64,000 bases of DNA from Polytrichum commune (lineage: Eukaryota; Streptophyta; Polytrichopsida; Polytrichales; Polytrichaceae). The position numbers and the translations under genes were made by a program. Shown in pieces: positions 44,899 through 55,701 of this stretch (the stretch's first letter is position 1; each line of letters opens with the position of its first letter). The stretch is from positions 47,053,169 through 47,117,168 of the forward strand of contig OX485806.1 in the NCBI GenBank assembly GCA_950295325.1, in the 5' to 3' direction. The notes beneath the pieces are model-generated. The model did no database searches. It worked only from the letters and a program-made list of their open reading frames with translations, and had not been told where the DNA came from.

Positions 44899-46340
44899 GT
44901 AGAGGTGCATTTGTGGGAGGTAGGGGAGGAGGCCTCGGATCCGATGCCTCCTTTTGGACAGGGTTTTTGCTTTGTGAGTCTACATGAAATGTCTATTTGA
45001 ATTCGCTCTTGGCCTTGGTATGTTTTGTATAGGTGCATTTGTGGGAGGTAGGGTAGGAGGCCTCGGATCCGAGGCCTCTTTTTAAGGAGGGTTTTTGCTT
45101 TGTAAATCTACATGAAGTGTTTACTTGGCTTTGTTCTCGGCCTTGGTATGCTTTGTATAGGTGCATTTGTGGGAGGTAGGGGAGGAGGCCTCGGATCCGA
45201 GGCCTCCTTTTGGACAGGGTTTTTGTTTTGTAACTCTACATGAAATGTCTATTTGAATTTGTTCTTGGCCTTGGTATGTTTTGTTAAGTGAATATGTGAG
45301 AGGTAGGGGAAGAGGCCTCGGATCCGAGGCCCCATTTTGGAGAGGGTTTTTGCTTTGTAAATTTACATGAAATGTCTACTTTCTGGATTTGAGGCCTCTT
45401 TGCATATCTCCTACATATGCACTTAGCAAAACAAGAAATGGCCAAGAGCAAACTAATGTGCATGTAACATTTTGATTTTTTAAGCACAAACCTACACCCA
45501 AAAGAGGCCTCGGATCCGAGGCCTCTTTCATAGCTCCTACGTATACACTTGGCAAAAGAAGAAATGGCCGAGAGCAAACTACTTTACACATCACATCATG
45601 ATTTTTCAAGCACAAACCTACACACAAAAGAGGCCTCGGATCCGAGGCCTCTTCCCCTAGCTCCTTCTTATGCACTAAACAAAACAAGAAATGGCCGAAA
45701 GCAATGTCAAGTACCAACGCATGTACACATAAGATGACAAGGCCGAGAGCAAGTGAAGAGTACATTCCATGTAGTTTGAGAAAGCAAAAACCTAAACCCT
45801 CAACCCCAAACCCTATGTCTCACATGTTCCTTAACCCAAAACAAGACAAGGCCGAGAGCAACTGAAGTGGATATTCATGTAATTTGAGAAAGCAAGAACC
45901 TCTCCTCACTCAAAACCGTACCCCTTACATACTCACTTGACATATCAAGACAAGGCCGAGAGCAACTTAAGTGGAAATTCCTTGTAGTTTGAGAAATCAA
46001 AAACCTTGTCCTCAACTGAAAACCCTACCTCTCACATGTTCCTAAACCCAAATCAATACAAGGTCGAGAGCAAGTCAAGTTGACATTCCATGTACTTTGA
46101 GAAATCAAGTTAATACAAAGCAAAATCGTCGCCCAACAGGAGGCCTCGGATCCGAGGCCTCTTCTTTTACCTCACCTGATTCACTTACCCTAAACATACC
46201 AAGGCCGATAGCCATAGTCATGTAGACTAGTCATTTACCTTTACAGAAACAATAACCCTTGGCCAAATGGAGGCCTCGGATCCGAGGCCTCCTTCCCCCA
46301 ACCTCTCATTATGCACACTTCTAAACCAACATAGCATGGC
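44899..46340. repeat. Palindrome-centred tandem array 2 with reversed halves
   Basis: Eight units carry a palindrome around GCCTCGGATCCGAGGC (near 44932, 45058, 45188, 45313, 45507, 45631, 46141 and 46270). Up to about 45400 the unit reads GTGCATTTGTGGGAGGTAGG, palindrome, GGGTTTTTGCTTTGT, CTACATGAAATGTCTA, TTGGCCTTGGTATG (about 128 bp). After 45400 the same unit runs in reverse complement (ATGGCCGAGAGCAA...). Between 45700 and 46130 the reversed units lack the palindrome. No coding capacity. Confidence 0.85.
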
Positions 46341-46500
46341 CGAGAGCCTGACAGCTTACCAGAATTTGGAGTATGCCATCCACTGAAGCCCCAATATCCG
46401 CGCCACTATCTTCCGAGCTCCCGTCCTCTGTCGGCGTTATTGGAGTGCTCCTCGAGTCACCGAGGTTTACCTGCGCCTTTCTTCTCCCGCGGCCACGCCC

Positions 46501-46980
46501 TCACCTCGATGTCTGTTGCCGGCACCTCCTTCGTGGCAGTCCATAAATCTTGTCTGCCCTACTCAAATGATCATTCTTACGAAGTTGTTGAAACACTGCG
46601 GCACCTAGTCTAAGGCGAACACAAGAATCAAGTACAGGTTTTAGAAACCCACCTTCCGGTTCCATCAACCTCGTCTCTTCAACCTCGTCCTCCGCACTGT
46701 GCTCCTCCGATGTGGGATTGGATTGTGTCCCCACATCTTTCGATGCTCCTCGAGAGTGAGATCATGGCCCCCGGGACGTTGACAGACCTTCAGATTCATC
46801 TACCGTTGACAATGTTGCGTTTTTCCCTGTGTCTTCAAAATCAAAAACTTTGTTAATTCTATTTGTCTCGTATCTTTCAGGCACCACCTTCTTCCTCCCC
46901 ATTCTACTCGTCTTCAATGCCTTAATGCTACTGAAATACAACTTCCCTCTTTTTTTCCTTCTCTTGATATGGTTCTGCAT
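46501..46980 (-). CDS. Divergent ORF upstream of MULE-like copy 2
   Basis: In one minus-strand frame, with a single stop at about 46762, a basic start (QNHIKRRKKRGKLYFSSIKA, then MGRKKVVPERYETN) is followed by an acidic part (SEEHSAEDEVEETRLMEPEG) and an R-rich end. It is transcribed away from the transposase. The counterpart at copy 1 (36706-37073) is only faintly alike. It may be a first exon, a second element gene or chance; I give it low weight. Confidence 0.3.
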
Positions 46981-47520
46981 GTCAAGTATGACCCTTATAG
47001 AGCATGTCTACTCCAACACTCCCAAAACCCTCCCTTGAACCGAACACATCTTACGGCAGTCGAGAGTCCATAACTTATGATTCTAAAACAAAGGAGATGA
47101 GTATCACGAGATCTTATACAAGTGTTCGCACGAGGGACAGTCCTATATTTAATGCCCAATTGGGTCTTTGTCATTCGTTCTATTCCTGTCTTGAAACGTC
47201 AAGTCTATCTCTAGACCTAGTTATGAATCATGTTTTAAGTCGGCGCCAAATAATCAAAATTAATTGCTTGTCGAGTAGAATGTCTACCATGACTTGCACG
47301 CTATACTTATATATATCGTGACAGCGTTACCCATCACTTTTAGACTCAAGGGCGGTTGTTTCCATATTGAAAATATTAGTGAAGTTTTCGTGTAGAGCTC
47401 ATCCATCATGTGGATCATGTCGTTGTCGTTGGCAGCCCATTTGTAATATATAGATGGCCCACAATGTTCAGAATCCTCTTTCATATTTTCCTCTTAGTGC
47501 AAGTCCTCACTCCCGTTATC

Positions 47521-50500
47521 ATGTCTCATATTCCTGCTAAAGCAGAGTTGGGGATGGTTGTCCTCTATGCACATGGAGTGAGAGTACCACTTACCTTTCG
47601 GATGGAAGAGGACGGACTAGCTTACGTGACGTCACAACGTCTGAGTCTTCAATTCGGCTTCAGAGAGGACACTATTAGTGTTGAGGAGGATATTTTTGAC
47701 AATTTGACGTCAGAGCTTACACACACGCTTGGTCGGTTATCGCAGCAAGATGAGAGCAATAATTTGTTTTGGAGTCTTTATCCAGGTAATTACCGAGTGT
47801 ATGGCCTCACTGATTCTCAGATGGTTGCATCTACTGAGATCCTCACTCCTCGTTGTTCCTCTACCTGCACCATTCAAACTTTTCTGCCACGTGATGTGAA
47901 GGTCAAACTCGAGTCCGGTCTCGACACGCCAATTGTAGAAAACGTTAGAGTTCAGTTTGTAATTACATTTTCTTCAAATGAAAAGGGCAGTCCCACCAAG
48001 CCCCCGCCTCAGGTTATAGTTAGTGGGAACGCTCCTAAAGTAAATCCTTTGTCGCAAGAGACTGTTAGCATATTTCCATTGCTAAAACAACTTGCAGGAA
48101 GGCCGGGAAAAAAAATATTCTAAAAAAATTAGATTACTCAGTGATTAGACACGAGAGAGTAGAGTACCTTCCTGCTGTGTTTGATGGTGTCGTCATATTT
48201 GAGTTGTCACCCGCTGGTGACACGACCGCACGGTCACAGGCCAAGTCAATGCAGGGAATGGACAAGTGTTACGACGGCTATGTGTGGACGAAGACCATCA
48301 CAACCAACATTACAAACGACTTTGGTTTATCCTTCCGTTATTCTACCTGCGTTGGACACCTGCGTTGCAACAACAAAGAGTGCGAATATTTGAACCGCCA
48401 ACCTCGCATCTTCCAAGTCAACGAAATAGAGTTTGAAGGTTGTACCCTCCAAGCCTTTGTAGTGGATCAATCACCCCCAACTGACTCTACGCTTGTTTGC
48501 AAGGTATGTAAAGAACCCCCGACATGTATTGCCAAATGTGGAGCTAAGATTTATTATGTGGTTGGCAAAAGCAACCAAACCAGAGCGTGTATCCACCTAG
48601 GAACTCATGATCACCCAGTCAAGGTGGGCGACTACAGAGACACTAAGGCTGAGATCAGTGGCCTAATTGAAGTGCAGATCGAGAAGACTCCACAAGCTAC
48701 TAAGAGTGCAGTGGTGTTGGAGGCTAGCAAAGTTCTAATTGGAAACTATCTTCTTCAACCCGAGGACATGTCACCAAAGAAGTTGACTCTAGAGGAACTT
48801 GTTCCTGTATTTGACCGATGCAAGGAGATGGCTTCCCCAAACATCCGCAACAAGGTCATGAGTTTCCGTTTCTTGAGAAGGTATGGTGTCATGGACTCTA
48901 TCACCAAACTCCGTAGAATCAGTTTATGGGCCTTTGTTCAGGAGAACAAATTTCCAGGTCAAGGGGCTGATCTTGACAAGGTTTTTGTCTTCAAGATGTT
49001 GGAAGTCGGGCCTGGTAGTGGGGTGGACTTGGTGAAGCGTATGCAGCCTGGTGAAGATTTGGAGAATGCCTGGATGATGTTTGACCATGTCAAACGGGTA
49101 AGACAATGGACCACAATGGCATGCCACGTGTATGACTCCACGTATTGCCGTGTCATGACCATTGCAAGCTGTGACATACAATCTGAGGACTCTGAGGCCC
49201 AAATCGTTTTCTGGAAGAATCTCAATGTTGTCATGGAGAGGAATGGCATTGTCAAGCCCAACTTCAAGGGTTTCATGGCCGACAACGCCCAGGCCAATTG
49301 GAATGCAATTCGGGTCATATATGGCGACGGGAAGAAGGAGGACCGCATGGACGACCGGGAGAGAACCTGTCAGTTTCATTGGACCCAGTCTATGGTTAAG
49401 TATACCGAGAAATATATTCCCGAAGAACTCTGGGAGCAGCACAAGAAAATGTGCCACCAATATAGGACCGCGAGGACCATGGACGAAGCGAAGAGTCTGT
49501 ACCACGGGCTACGTGCATACTGGGTATCCGCCGGGGCAGTGACAGAGAAGGCACTAAACAAACTAGAGCTCTGGCTTGCATTCTGGCACTACCGTTATCG
49601 CCAATGGGGAGGCTTCATGACCGGGGTATGTTTTCCCAAAACATTTCATTTTTTTTCATTTTTTTCACATTATCCTAATCTGAAACAATTCTTCTCTAAT
49701 CTCTAACTACTTCCACTATGTACTCACAGAAATTTTCAGAAGAAGAACTAGCAGAAATGCCTTCATGTAATCTCACCGAAACAATACACAACAAGTGGCT
49801 TCAAGCGTCTAGAAACAGCGGCGGCGACCTCTACATGGCTACAGTGGACGACTTCGTTCGAGGCTTCCTACAGGTTGTCAATTACTACCAATTCCTGAAA
49901 TGTGACATCGGCGGAACATGCCCTACAAAGAAAGAGCTCAAATTAAGGATGGCAGAACGTAGGACGAAACAAACATGTAATCCCTTAGTGCTTGAAGACC
50001 CCATGCTGGACATGCCTGGAGCAGAAGAGTTTTGTACCCGTGAGCCTCGCATGGCTGGAGAAGAGGTATTCGGGGTCACGCAACGGAAAGCAGATCTACC
50101 TCTTGGAGTTGAAGAGGAGTTTCATCGGCCTGACAAGGTAACCTTCTCACATCCAAGAGGTTCAGGACGTGCTGTGAGGTCTCGTCCTGTGCAGATGCCC
50201 ATCATTATAGAAGAAGGTACTGAAGATGATACGCAAGTCCAACAAGATCACCCCCCTTTGCCTGAGCTTGAGAGCATCCCTCCGTCCCCACCGAACGAGG
50301 GAGGGATCCGTCATGTCAATGTTGTTGAGGAGACAAAAGTTAACGTCAACGAGTGGCACATATCAAGACTTCCCAAAACCTCGGCAAACTGTTGTTGGGC
50401 CCAGAGAGCTGTCACGAAGAAGAAGTGTACCGAGAGAATTGTGAGGGGCGCCAATTCGACCGCCGCGCCTATCTACACCGGAGTTTGGACTAATATACGC

Positions 50501-51223
50501 AGGAATGTGTCAGAGAGGAAAAAATTCTTCTTTTGCTCCGATGACATTGACAGGTGCGTGAAGGGCACAAGGCGCAAATGGGTTGCTAAGCACTCTGCAG
50601 ACCAGGAAATGCCCTTGATTCCAGATGTTTGGCCGGGGAAGCTAGGCACAAACCTCAAGCTCACTGAAATTCTTGCCCTTGAAGCGGCTGGATTCCAACT
50701 CCCGCATAAGAAACCGGTCTCTCCAAGACGCCTCTTCTCTTCTGCCCTGCCGCTTGCAAATCTCAGCGCAGCGCCCGTTCCTGCAGAAGCAGACCGCTAC
50801 CCTAGCAAGAGAGACGGCAAGATGGTCAAACGCACTGCCACTCGCCCAAATCCGGCGCAGCGACTCTCCATGGCCTCCTCCGACTCCCTCAAAGCTCGCC
50901 TCCGTTCCATCACTATGATACCTCATCCACGCCATGGTTGCATCATCGGGCTGGATTCAGGTGTTCCTCCTGCCATCACACAGTACCAGGTCACCATCAA
51001 CTTTTTCCTGGGTTGCACTTGCCCTGCATTTAGGAAGACGATGACTAAGTGCCGAGGGAGGACCCAATTCTCTTGTTGCAAGCATGTGTACTTCATCCTT
51101 TTGAAGGTTTGCCACCGTGATCCCGAGGCTGACCTTTTCATTCACGCGCCTACCTTTAGCTTCAACGAGGTCAAGCTAGTCCTAGAAAGCGGACTCTTGA
51201 CTCACCCTTTGGCTAAAAAATAG
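47521..51223 (+). CDS. MULE-like transposase with SWIM finger, copy 2 (nearly intact)
   Basis: From ATG 47521 (MSHIPAKAELG), the start conserved with copy 1. About 1,200 residues if one base is restored in the A8 run at 48106-48113, where the frame shifts. Exon 1 ends at 49625 and exon 2 starts at 49730 (GT-AG intron, 104 bp, phase 0). Landmarks: PGNYRVYGLTDSQ; a Cys/His-rich domain (CVGHLRCNNKECEYL, CKVCKEPPTC, CIHLGTHDHPVKVG), probably DNA-binding; catalytic motif one HVYDSTYCRVMTIA (Asp near 49135); motif two GFMADNAQANWNAI (Asp near 49282) with ERTCQFHW; and a CxC-x18-CxH SWIM finger (51014-51085). The pattern fits MuDR/MULE transposases, which cut and join DNA with a DDE triad; I cannot place the third acidic residue with certainty. 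Both key Asps and the SWIM ligands are present. The downstream convergent gene 51515-51967 belongs to the same unit. Confidence 0.8.
49626..49729 (+). other. Conserved intron in the MULE-like transposase
   Basis: GTATGT donor after ...GGCTTCATGACCGGG and a TACTCACAG acceptor before AAATTTTCAGAAG; pyrimidine-rich 3' part, 104 bp. The intron of copy 1 (34390-34301, 90 bp, GTGCGT...TTTCGCAG) is at the same codon boundary, right after GGFM and before the AEMPSCNL / AQMPNCNL segment. Shared position in diverged copies supports real splicing. Confidence 0.75.
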
Positions 51224-51514
51224 GAGGCAATCTATAAACAACCTAGACTCTTGTTAATGGACAGTGGCCACTCAAAATTCCCTCGTCATTACATGTATTG
51301 AGTCAGCAATACAAGATTCATATTGTCTGTTTCAGTATAAAGGGTCTTGTTATTCACATTGATTGCATTGTGTATCTATATCTTTAACCACTAATGTCTT
51401 GCCACCTAGCACAAGTACTCTATGCACGACTACTTCGTAACCACCCACCAATGCACTATTAATACTAACTAGTTATTGCTTTATAATTGCCAATCAATGG
51501 TTGTTCACTTGGTT

Positions 51515-51967
51515 TCATTGATTGATTTTAATGCGTTTTGGTTTGCCCCTTGCCATTTCGGCATAACTATCAACCTCCGGCTCCACTACATGACAAACTA
51601 CATTCACGTCCATTTTCGGCACCACATTTGGCATTTGTCCTAGGTGGGAACGTTTCAACAATGGACCTCGTCCTCTCAACCCACTAAGTGTTTCCCTGGA
51701 ATAAGTTCCCGGTGGGATCTTTCCAACCTTCGAATATGCATGAGGTGGCAAGGGCACCTCCACCTCCTCCTCAAAAACCAAGGTGTCATTAGTTTCATGT
51801 GTTGGTGAAGGGTCTCTTCTCTGAACTAAGCGGACCTCGAGATCCCTCATCACTTCATGCCCCTGGCTACAAACCTCCACATGCTCTTCTTCCCCACCCT
51901 CCACATATGGTTGAAATGGGCCTACGCAGTCACCAAGTGAAACAACAACACCTCTGTCCTCGTCCAT
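51515..51967 (-). CDS. Convergent accessory protein of MULE-like copy 2
   Basis: About 150 codons from ATG 51967 (MDEDRGVVVSLGDC). Shared with 32128-32625: SLGDCVGPFQP, then YSRETLSGLRGRGPLLKR, then SYAEMARGKPKRIK at the basic C-terminus. The middle is rich in E/V/H. It converges on the transposase and ends about 290 bp from it. Upstream of the ATG the frame is open for 19 more codons and a TATAG is present, so a spliced upstream exon is possible. Function unknown; the position conserved in two copies argues for a real element gene. Confidence 0.6.
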   Translation of the reverse strand: MDEDRGVVVSLGDCVGPFQPYVEGGEEEHVEVCSQGHEVMRDLEVRLVQRRDPSPTHETNDTLVFEEEVEVPLPPHAYSKVGKIPPGTYSRETLSGLRGRGPLLKRSHLGQMPNVVPKMDVNVVCHVVEPEVDSYAEMARGKPKRIKINQ

Positions 51968-52239
51968 AACCCTAGCATTAGATAGCCCAACCCTATAGTG
52001 ACCAGGTAGCAAAAAATCAGTCAAAAAAAGAGAAAGAGTTGACCATAGCCCAAGGTTATATATCCCTAAGAAAGGTGTTTGGCGCCCTTGAGAAACGACC
52101 TTCGAAGAAATAGACGATACTCATCTTGTAGAAGAGAACGAAAACATACCCGATAAAAAAGAAATGTTCAAATCAACCAATATTACTAGAAAGTGAGATC
52201 ACGGTAATAGGAAAAAATAGGAATTTCTCAATCTTCAAA

Positions 52240-52429
52240 CCCCCTGGGTCCACGGTTATAGGTCTCAAAAATTGACCAAAAAAAGAAATATTCTTGGAAT
52301 ATTTTCTTAATATTCTAAACTGCTAAATTTTGAGAACTAAATTTAGCAAAAATATTCTATATTTGGATTATGGTCTCCATTTTTTCTCTCCGCTCTCCGC
52401 CCATCGCTCGCATACAAATCTCGTCCTAT
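52240..52429 (+). other. 3' terminal region of MULE-like copy 2
   Basis: Homologous to the minus-strand reading of 31594-31780 (CCACGGTTATAGGTCTCA, AATATTCT runs, CTAAATTTAGCAAAA, then CTCTCCGCTCTCCGCCC to TCGTCC). The homology stops at about 52429, where array 3 begins, so this is likely the transposon edge. No inverted partner was found at the 5' side. Confidence 0.6.
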
Positions 52430-52466
52430 TTTCTGTGTCGGCCTAGTTATGTATGGGCTAGGGTAG

Positions 52467-53420
52467 GACCCTCTCGGATCCGAGAGGGTCAAGGAGTAGG
52501 GCTATAAATGGCCTGATTTTGATTGAAATGATTTGAGGCATGTATGTTTAAGTGTATGTTTGATATAATTTTTGTGGCGGCCTAGTTATGTATGGGCTCG
52601 GGAAGGACCCTCTCGGATCCGAGAGGGTCAAGGAATAGGGCTATGAATGGCCAAATTTTCATTGAAATGATTTGAGGCATGTATGTTTAAGTGTATGTTT
52701 GATATGTTTTATGTTTCGGCCTTGTTGTGTATGGGCTGGGGTAGGACCCTCTCAGATCCGAGAGGGTCATCGCGTAGTCCTATGAAGGGCCAGATTTGGA
52801 TTGAAATGATATGAGGCATGTATGTTGAAGCTTATGTTTCATATGTTTTCTGTTTTGGCCTAGTTATGGATGGGCTAGGGTAGGACCCTCTCGGATCCGA
52901 GAGGGTCAAGGAGTAGGGTTTTGAAGGGCCAAATTTTGATTGAAATGTGTAAAGCATGTATGTTTAAGTGTATGTTTCATATGTTTTATGTTTCAGCCTT
53001 GTTTGATATAATTTTTGTGTCGGCCTAGTTATGTATGGGCTCGGGAAGAACCCTCTCGGATCCGAGAGAGTCAAGGAGTAGGGCTATGAATGGCCAGATT
53101 TTGATTGAAATAATTTGAGTCATGTATGTTTAAGTGCATGTTTGATATAATTTTTGTGTCGGCCTAGTTATGTATGGGCTCGGGAAGGACCCTCTCGGAT
53201 CCGAGAGAGTCAAGGAGTAGGGCTATGAATGGCCAGATTTTGATTGAAATGATTTGAGTCATGTATGTTTAAGTGTATGTTTGATATAATTTTTGTGTCG
53301 GCCTAGTTATGTATGGGCTCGGGAAGGACCCTCTCGGATCCGAGAGAGTCAAGGAGTAGGGCTATGAATGGCCAGATTTTGATTGAAATGATTTGAGTCA
53401 TGTATGTTTCAGTGTTTAAA
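52467..53420. repeat. Palindrome-centred tandem array 3
   Basis: Seven units of about 139-141 bp, palindromes (CTCTCGGATCCGAGAG core) starting near 52467, 52606, 52745, 52884, 53049, 53188 and 53327. The unit (TCGGCCTAGTTATGTATGGG, palindrome, AAGGAGTAGGGCTATGAATG, GGCCAGATTTTGATTGAAAT, GCATGTATGTTTAAGTGTA) is the same family as array 1. Later units carry CGAGAGAGTC, a one-base loss of symmetry shared by three successive copies. The array stops in a diverged half-unit that passes into a retroelement RNase H. Confidence 0.88.
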
Positions 53421-53439
53421 TGATTTGAATCATATATTT

Positions 53440-53829
53440 TTTGTGTTCTACGTTGATCACCAAGCATTACTATATTTGATAAATAGACCGATAATCTCGG
53501 GGAGAATCGCAAGATGGATGCTTCTTCTACAAGAATACGATTTTGAGATTGTATATATGCTCGGAAGACGACACGTGATGGCAGATCATCTCTCAAGAAT
53601 CGATAATGGAGAACCACCTACCGGAGTAAATGACCAACTATCGGATGCCAATTTGTTTTGTATGGAAGTACTAGAAGAAGAAGAAGATTACATGGGAGAA
53701 AATGAGCAAGGGAGTGCAGAAGATGAACGAGGTGAAAAAAGTGTAACACCATGCCTAGAATGGTACATGGTATATGTTCAACCAACGGAAGATTGGATAA
53801 AACCGTTCAAGGAATATCTCAAGTATTGA
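53440..53829 (+). pseudogene. GYP-Z RNase H, C-terminal half
   Basis: FYVDHQALLYLINRPIISGR followed by RIARWMLLLQEYDFEIVYML and RRHVMADHLSRIDNGE is the typical RNase H end of plant gypsy elements (the DHxAL box and the ADxLSR box). The first half of pol (gag, protease, RT) is absent; the frame starts inside palindromic array 3. A C-terminal acidic linker leads to the first DWxxP module. Confidence 0.88.
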
Positions 53830-55701
53830 AAATTGTTAACAATAGGAACAACGGAGGACGAACAAACACGCATAAGACGGGCTAGTGAACCCTACTTCAT
53901 GGATGAAGAAAAATTTATACGAATTAGCCCAAGTGAAAAAACAAAGACATGCATAGCGGGACAAGTTATTGAGGAAATCATCGTGGAAGCACACGAACAA
54001 GAAGGTCATCATCAAACCTTCGAAAATACTTGGTTCACCATATTAAGTGGACCTTATTGGTGACCAACAAGAAAGATGGACGTAGCAAGTTATTGCGGAG
54101 ATTGTCCGGTTTGCTTACGACAAAATGAAGGATGAATACATGAACAAGAAAATGATACTCTAGTACTAGACTCGGTATCGGATGACGAGTCCACCACGGA
54201 AGAGAACCACACGACGGATTGGAGAACACCATATTTTGAGTACTTAAGAAATTAACAAATACGTGGAGAAAATATTACCAATGAAAAACAACTTCAATGG
54301 GCAAACAAATGCAAGCGGTTCATTCTCAACGGAGGAACCTTGATAAGATTACTACCCAACGGAGATACGCAAATATGCGTCACATGAAACCGAGGAAGAA
54401 AGATAATAGCGGCAACCCACAACGGAAAGGACAAGCATTTGACCTTAACTATGACTAAACAATTAATATTCTTTAGTCCTTATTGGTGGCCTACAATTGA
54501 CGAAGACATCAAATATCATGCGGAATATGAATGTGAAGAATGCATGTTAAAACTCGACGGAAAGCAAGAAGAGATGAATCTAAAAGATAAACAAGTGACT
54601 ATATTAAAGCAAATGTCACCATCGGATTGGAGAAAACCTTACCTCGAATACTTATTATTCGGAAAGGTAATGAGCAATGACTTAACCGGAGAAGAGGATG
54701 AACGGATTGCGAATAGAAGTCAATTCTTCGCCATCATAAATGGGAAACTAATGAGACGATTTGTCGCCAACGAGATACCCAAGGAATGCATCTCGGAAAA
54801 TCGGATACTAGAGCTTTTAAAGGAACTCAATGGGAAACATCAAACATATGAAGAAATGGTAAAAGAGGCGGCACAAAGACCATATTGGTGGCCTGCCATG
54901 ACTCGCGACATTCGAAGTTTTATCAAGCAAAATTCTAATTACAAGCAAAGAAATGGTACTACGCTATCTCAACAAAATAATGATTCAACCAAAGCAGATT
55001 GGAGGAAACCGATAATGGAATATTTGAACCAAGGGAGAACCGAAGATCGAGATGTATTTGAACAAGAATATGGAACTTACTTTATGGAAGAAGGAGAATT
55101 ATGAAAGAAAGTTAACTACGGAGAAAGTAAAATATGTATCGCGGGAGACCAAATCAAACATCTAATCAAAAGGGTGCATGAAAAAAATGGTTGTCACCTC
55201 AACCCGAACGACACAATTCAACAAATATTCAACATGCCCTATTGGTGGCCTACCATAGTACAAGATACGGATGATTATATCAATGGAGAATGCCCAAAGT
55301 GTAAGAAAAATACATCAACTAAAATACAATGCAGAGCAATTACTACCGATCCACAAGAAGATTGGAGGACACCATTTATTGACTACTTATCACATGGGAG
55401 ATTGACAACATCGGCAACAATTTCTCAAAGACAACAAATAGCGATAAAAAGTAGACCTTTTCAACTAATCAATGGGGACCAATTAATCAAAGAAGGGGCC
55501 GATGGGATAAAAAGGCGATATGTCTCCGGACCAATTACCAAGGCGATCATCGCCGAAGCACATGAAGGCATTGTGGGAGGACATTTCGCGGCGAACATCA
55601 CATTACATAAAATATTGACCGCGCTTTATTAGTGGCCCACTATGAAAAGGGATGTTTATATGTATTGCAAAAAATGCGACATATGCCAAAGAGTGGGACC
55701 A
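53788..55701 (+). pseudogene. Five tandem HHCC zinc-binding modules ahead of integrase
   Basis: Five successive modules start at 53788, 54214, 54622, 54994 and 55357. Each opens with a D-W-x-x-P-x-x-x-Y-L linker (DWIKPFKEYL, DWRTPYFEYL, DWRKPYLEYL, DWRKPIMEYL, DWRTPFIDYL) and closes with an HHCC-type zinc module built on H-x-H...PYWWP...C-x2-C (EAHEQEGHH...CGDCPVC; THNGKDKH...CEECMLK; module 3 has lost most ligands; VHEKNGCH...CPKCKK; AHEGIVGGH...CKKCDIC). Single HHCC modules of this kind are normal at the start of retroviral-type integrases. Five in a row are not. Stops within are mostly TGG-to-TGA/TAG. Only the fifth leads straight into the catalytic core. Confidence 0.85.

Noticed and set aside
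44889-44905. GTAGAG at both the 7698 LTR and the 44898 LTR outer edges, as a shared target duplication
   Set aside because: The 5-bp flanks are shifted by one base (TAGAG against GTAGA) and the two LTRs are 36 kb apart with other elements between; taken as chance.
48924-49581. Minus-strand frames of up to 193 codons opposite the transposase
   Set aside because: Antisense of the conserved transposase exon; no conservation of these frames in copy 1 beyond what the sense protein explains.
37230-53420. Regular palindromic repeats that might suggest CRISPR arrays
   Set aside because: The sequences between palindromes are themselves repeats of one unit, not unique spacers; unit length is 130-140 bp, there are no cas genes, and the context is eukaryotic.
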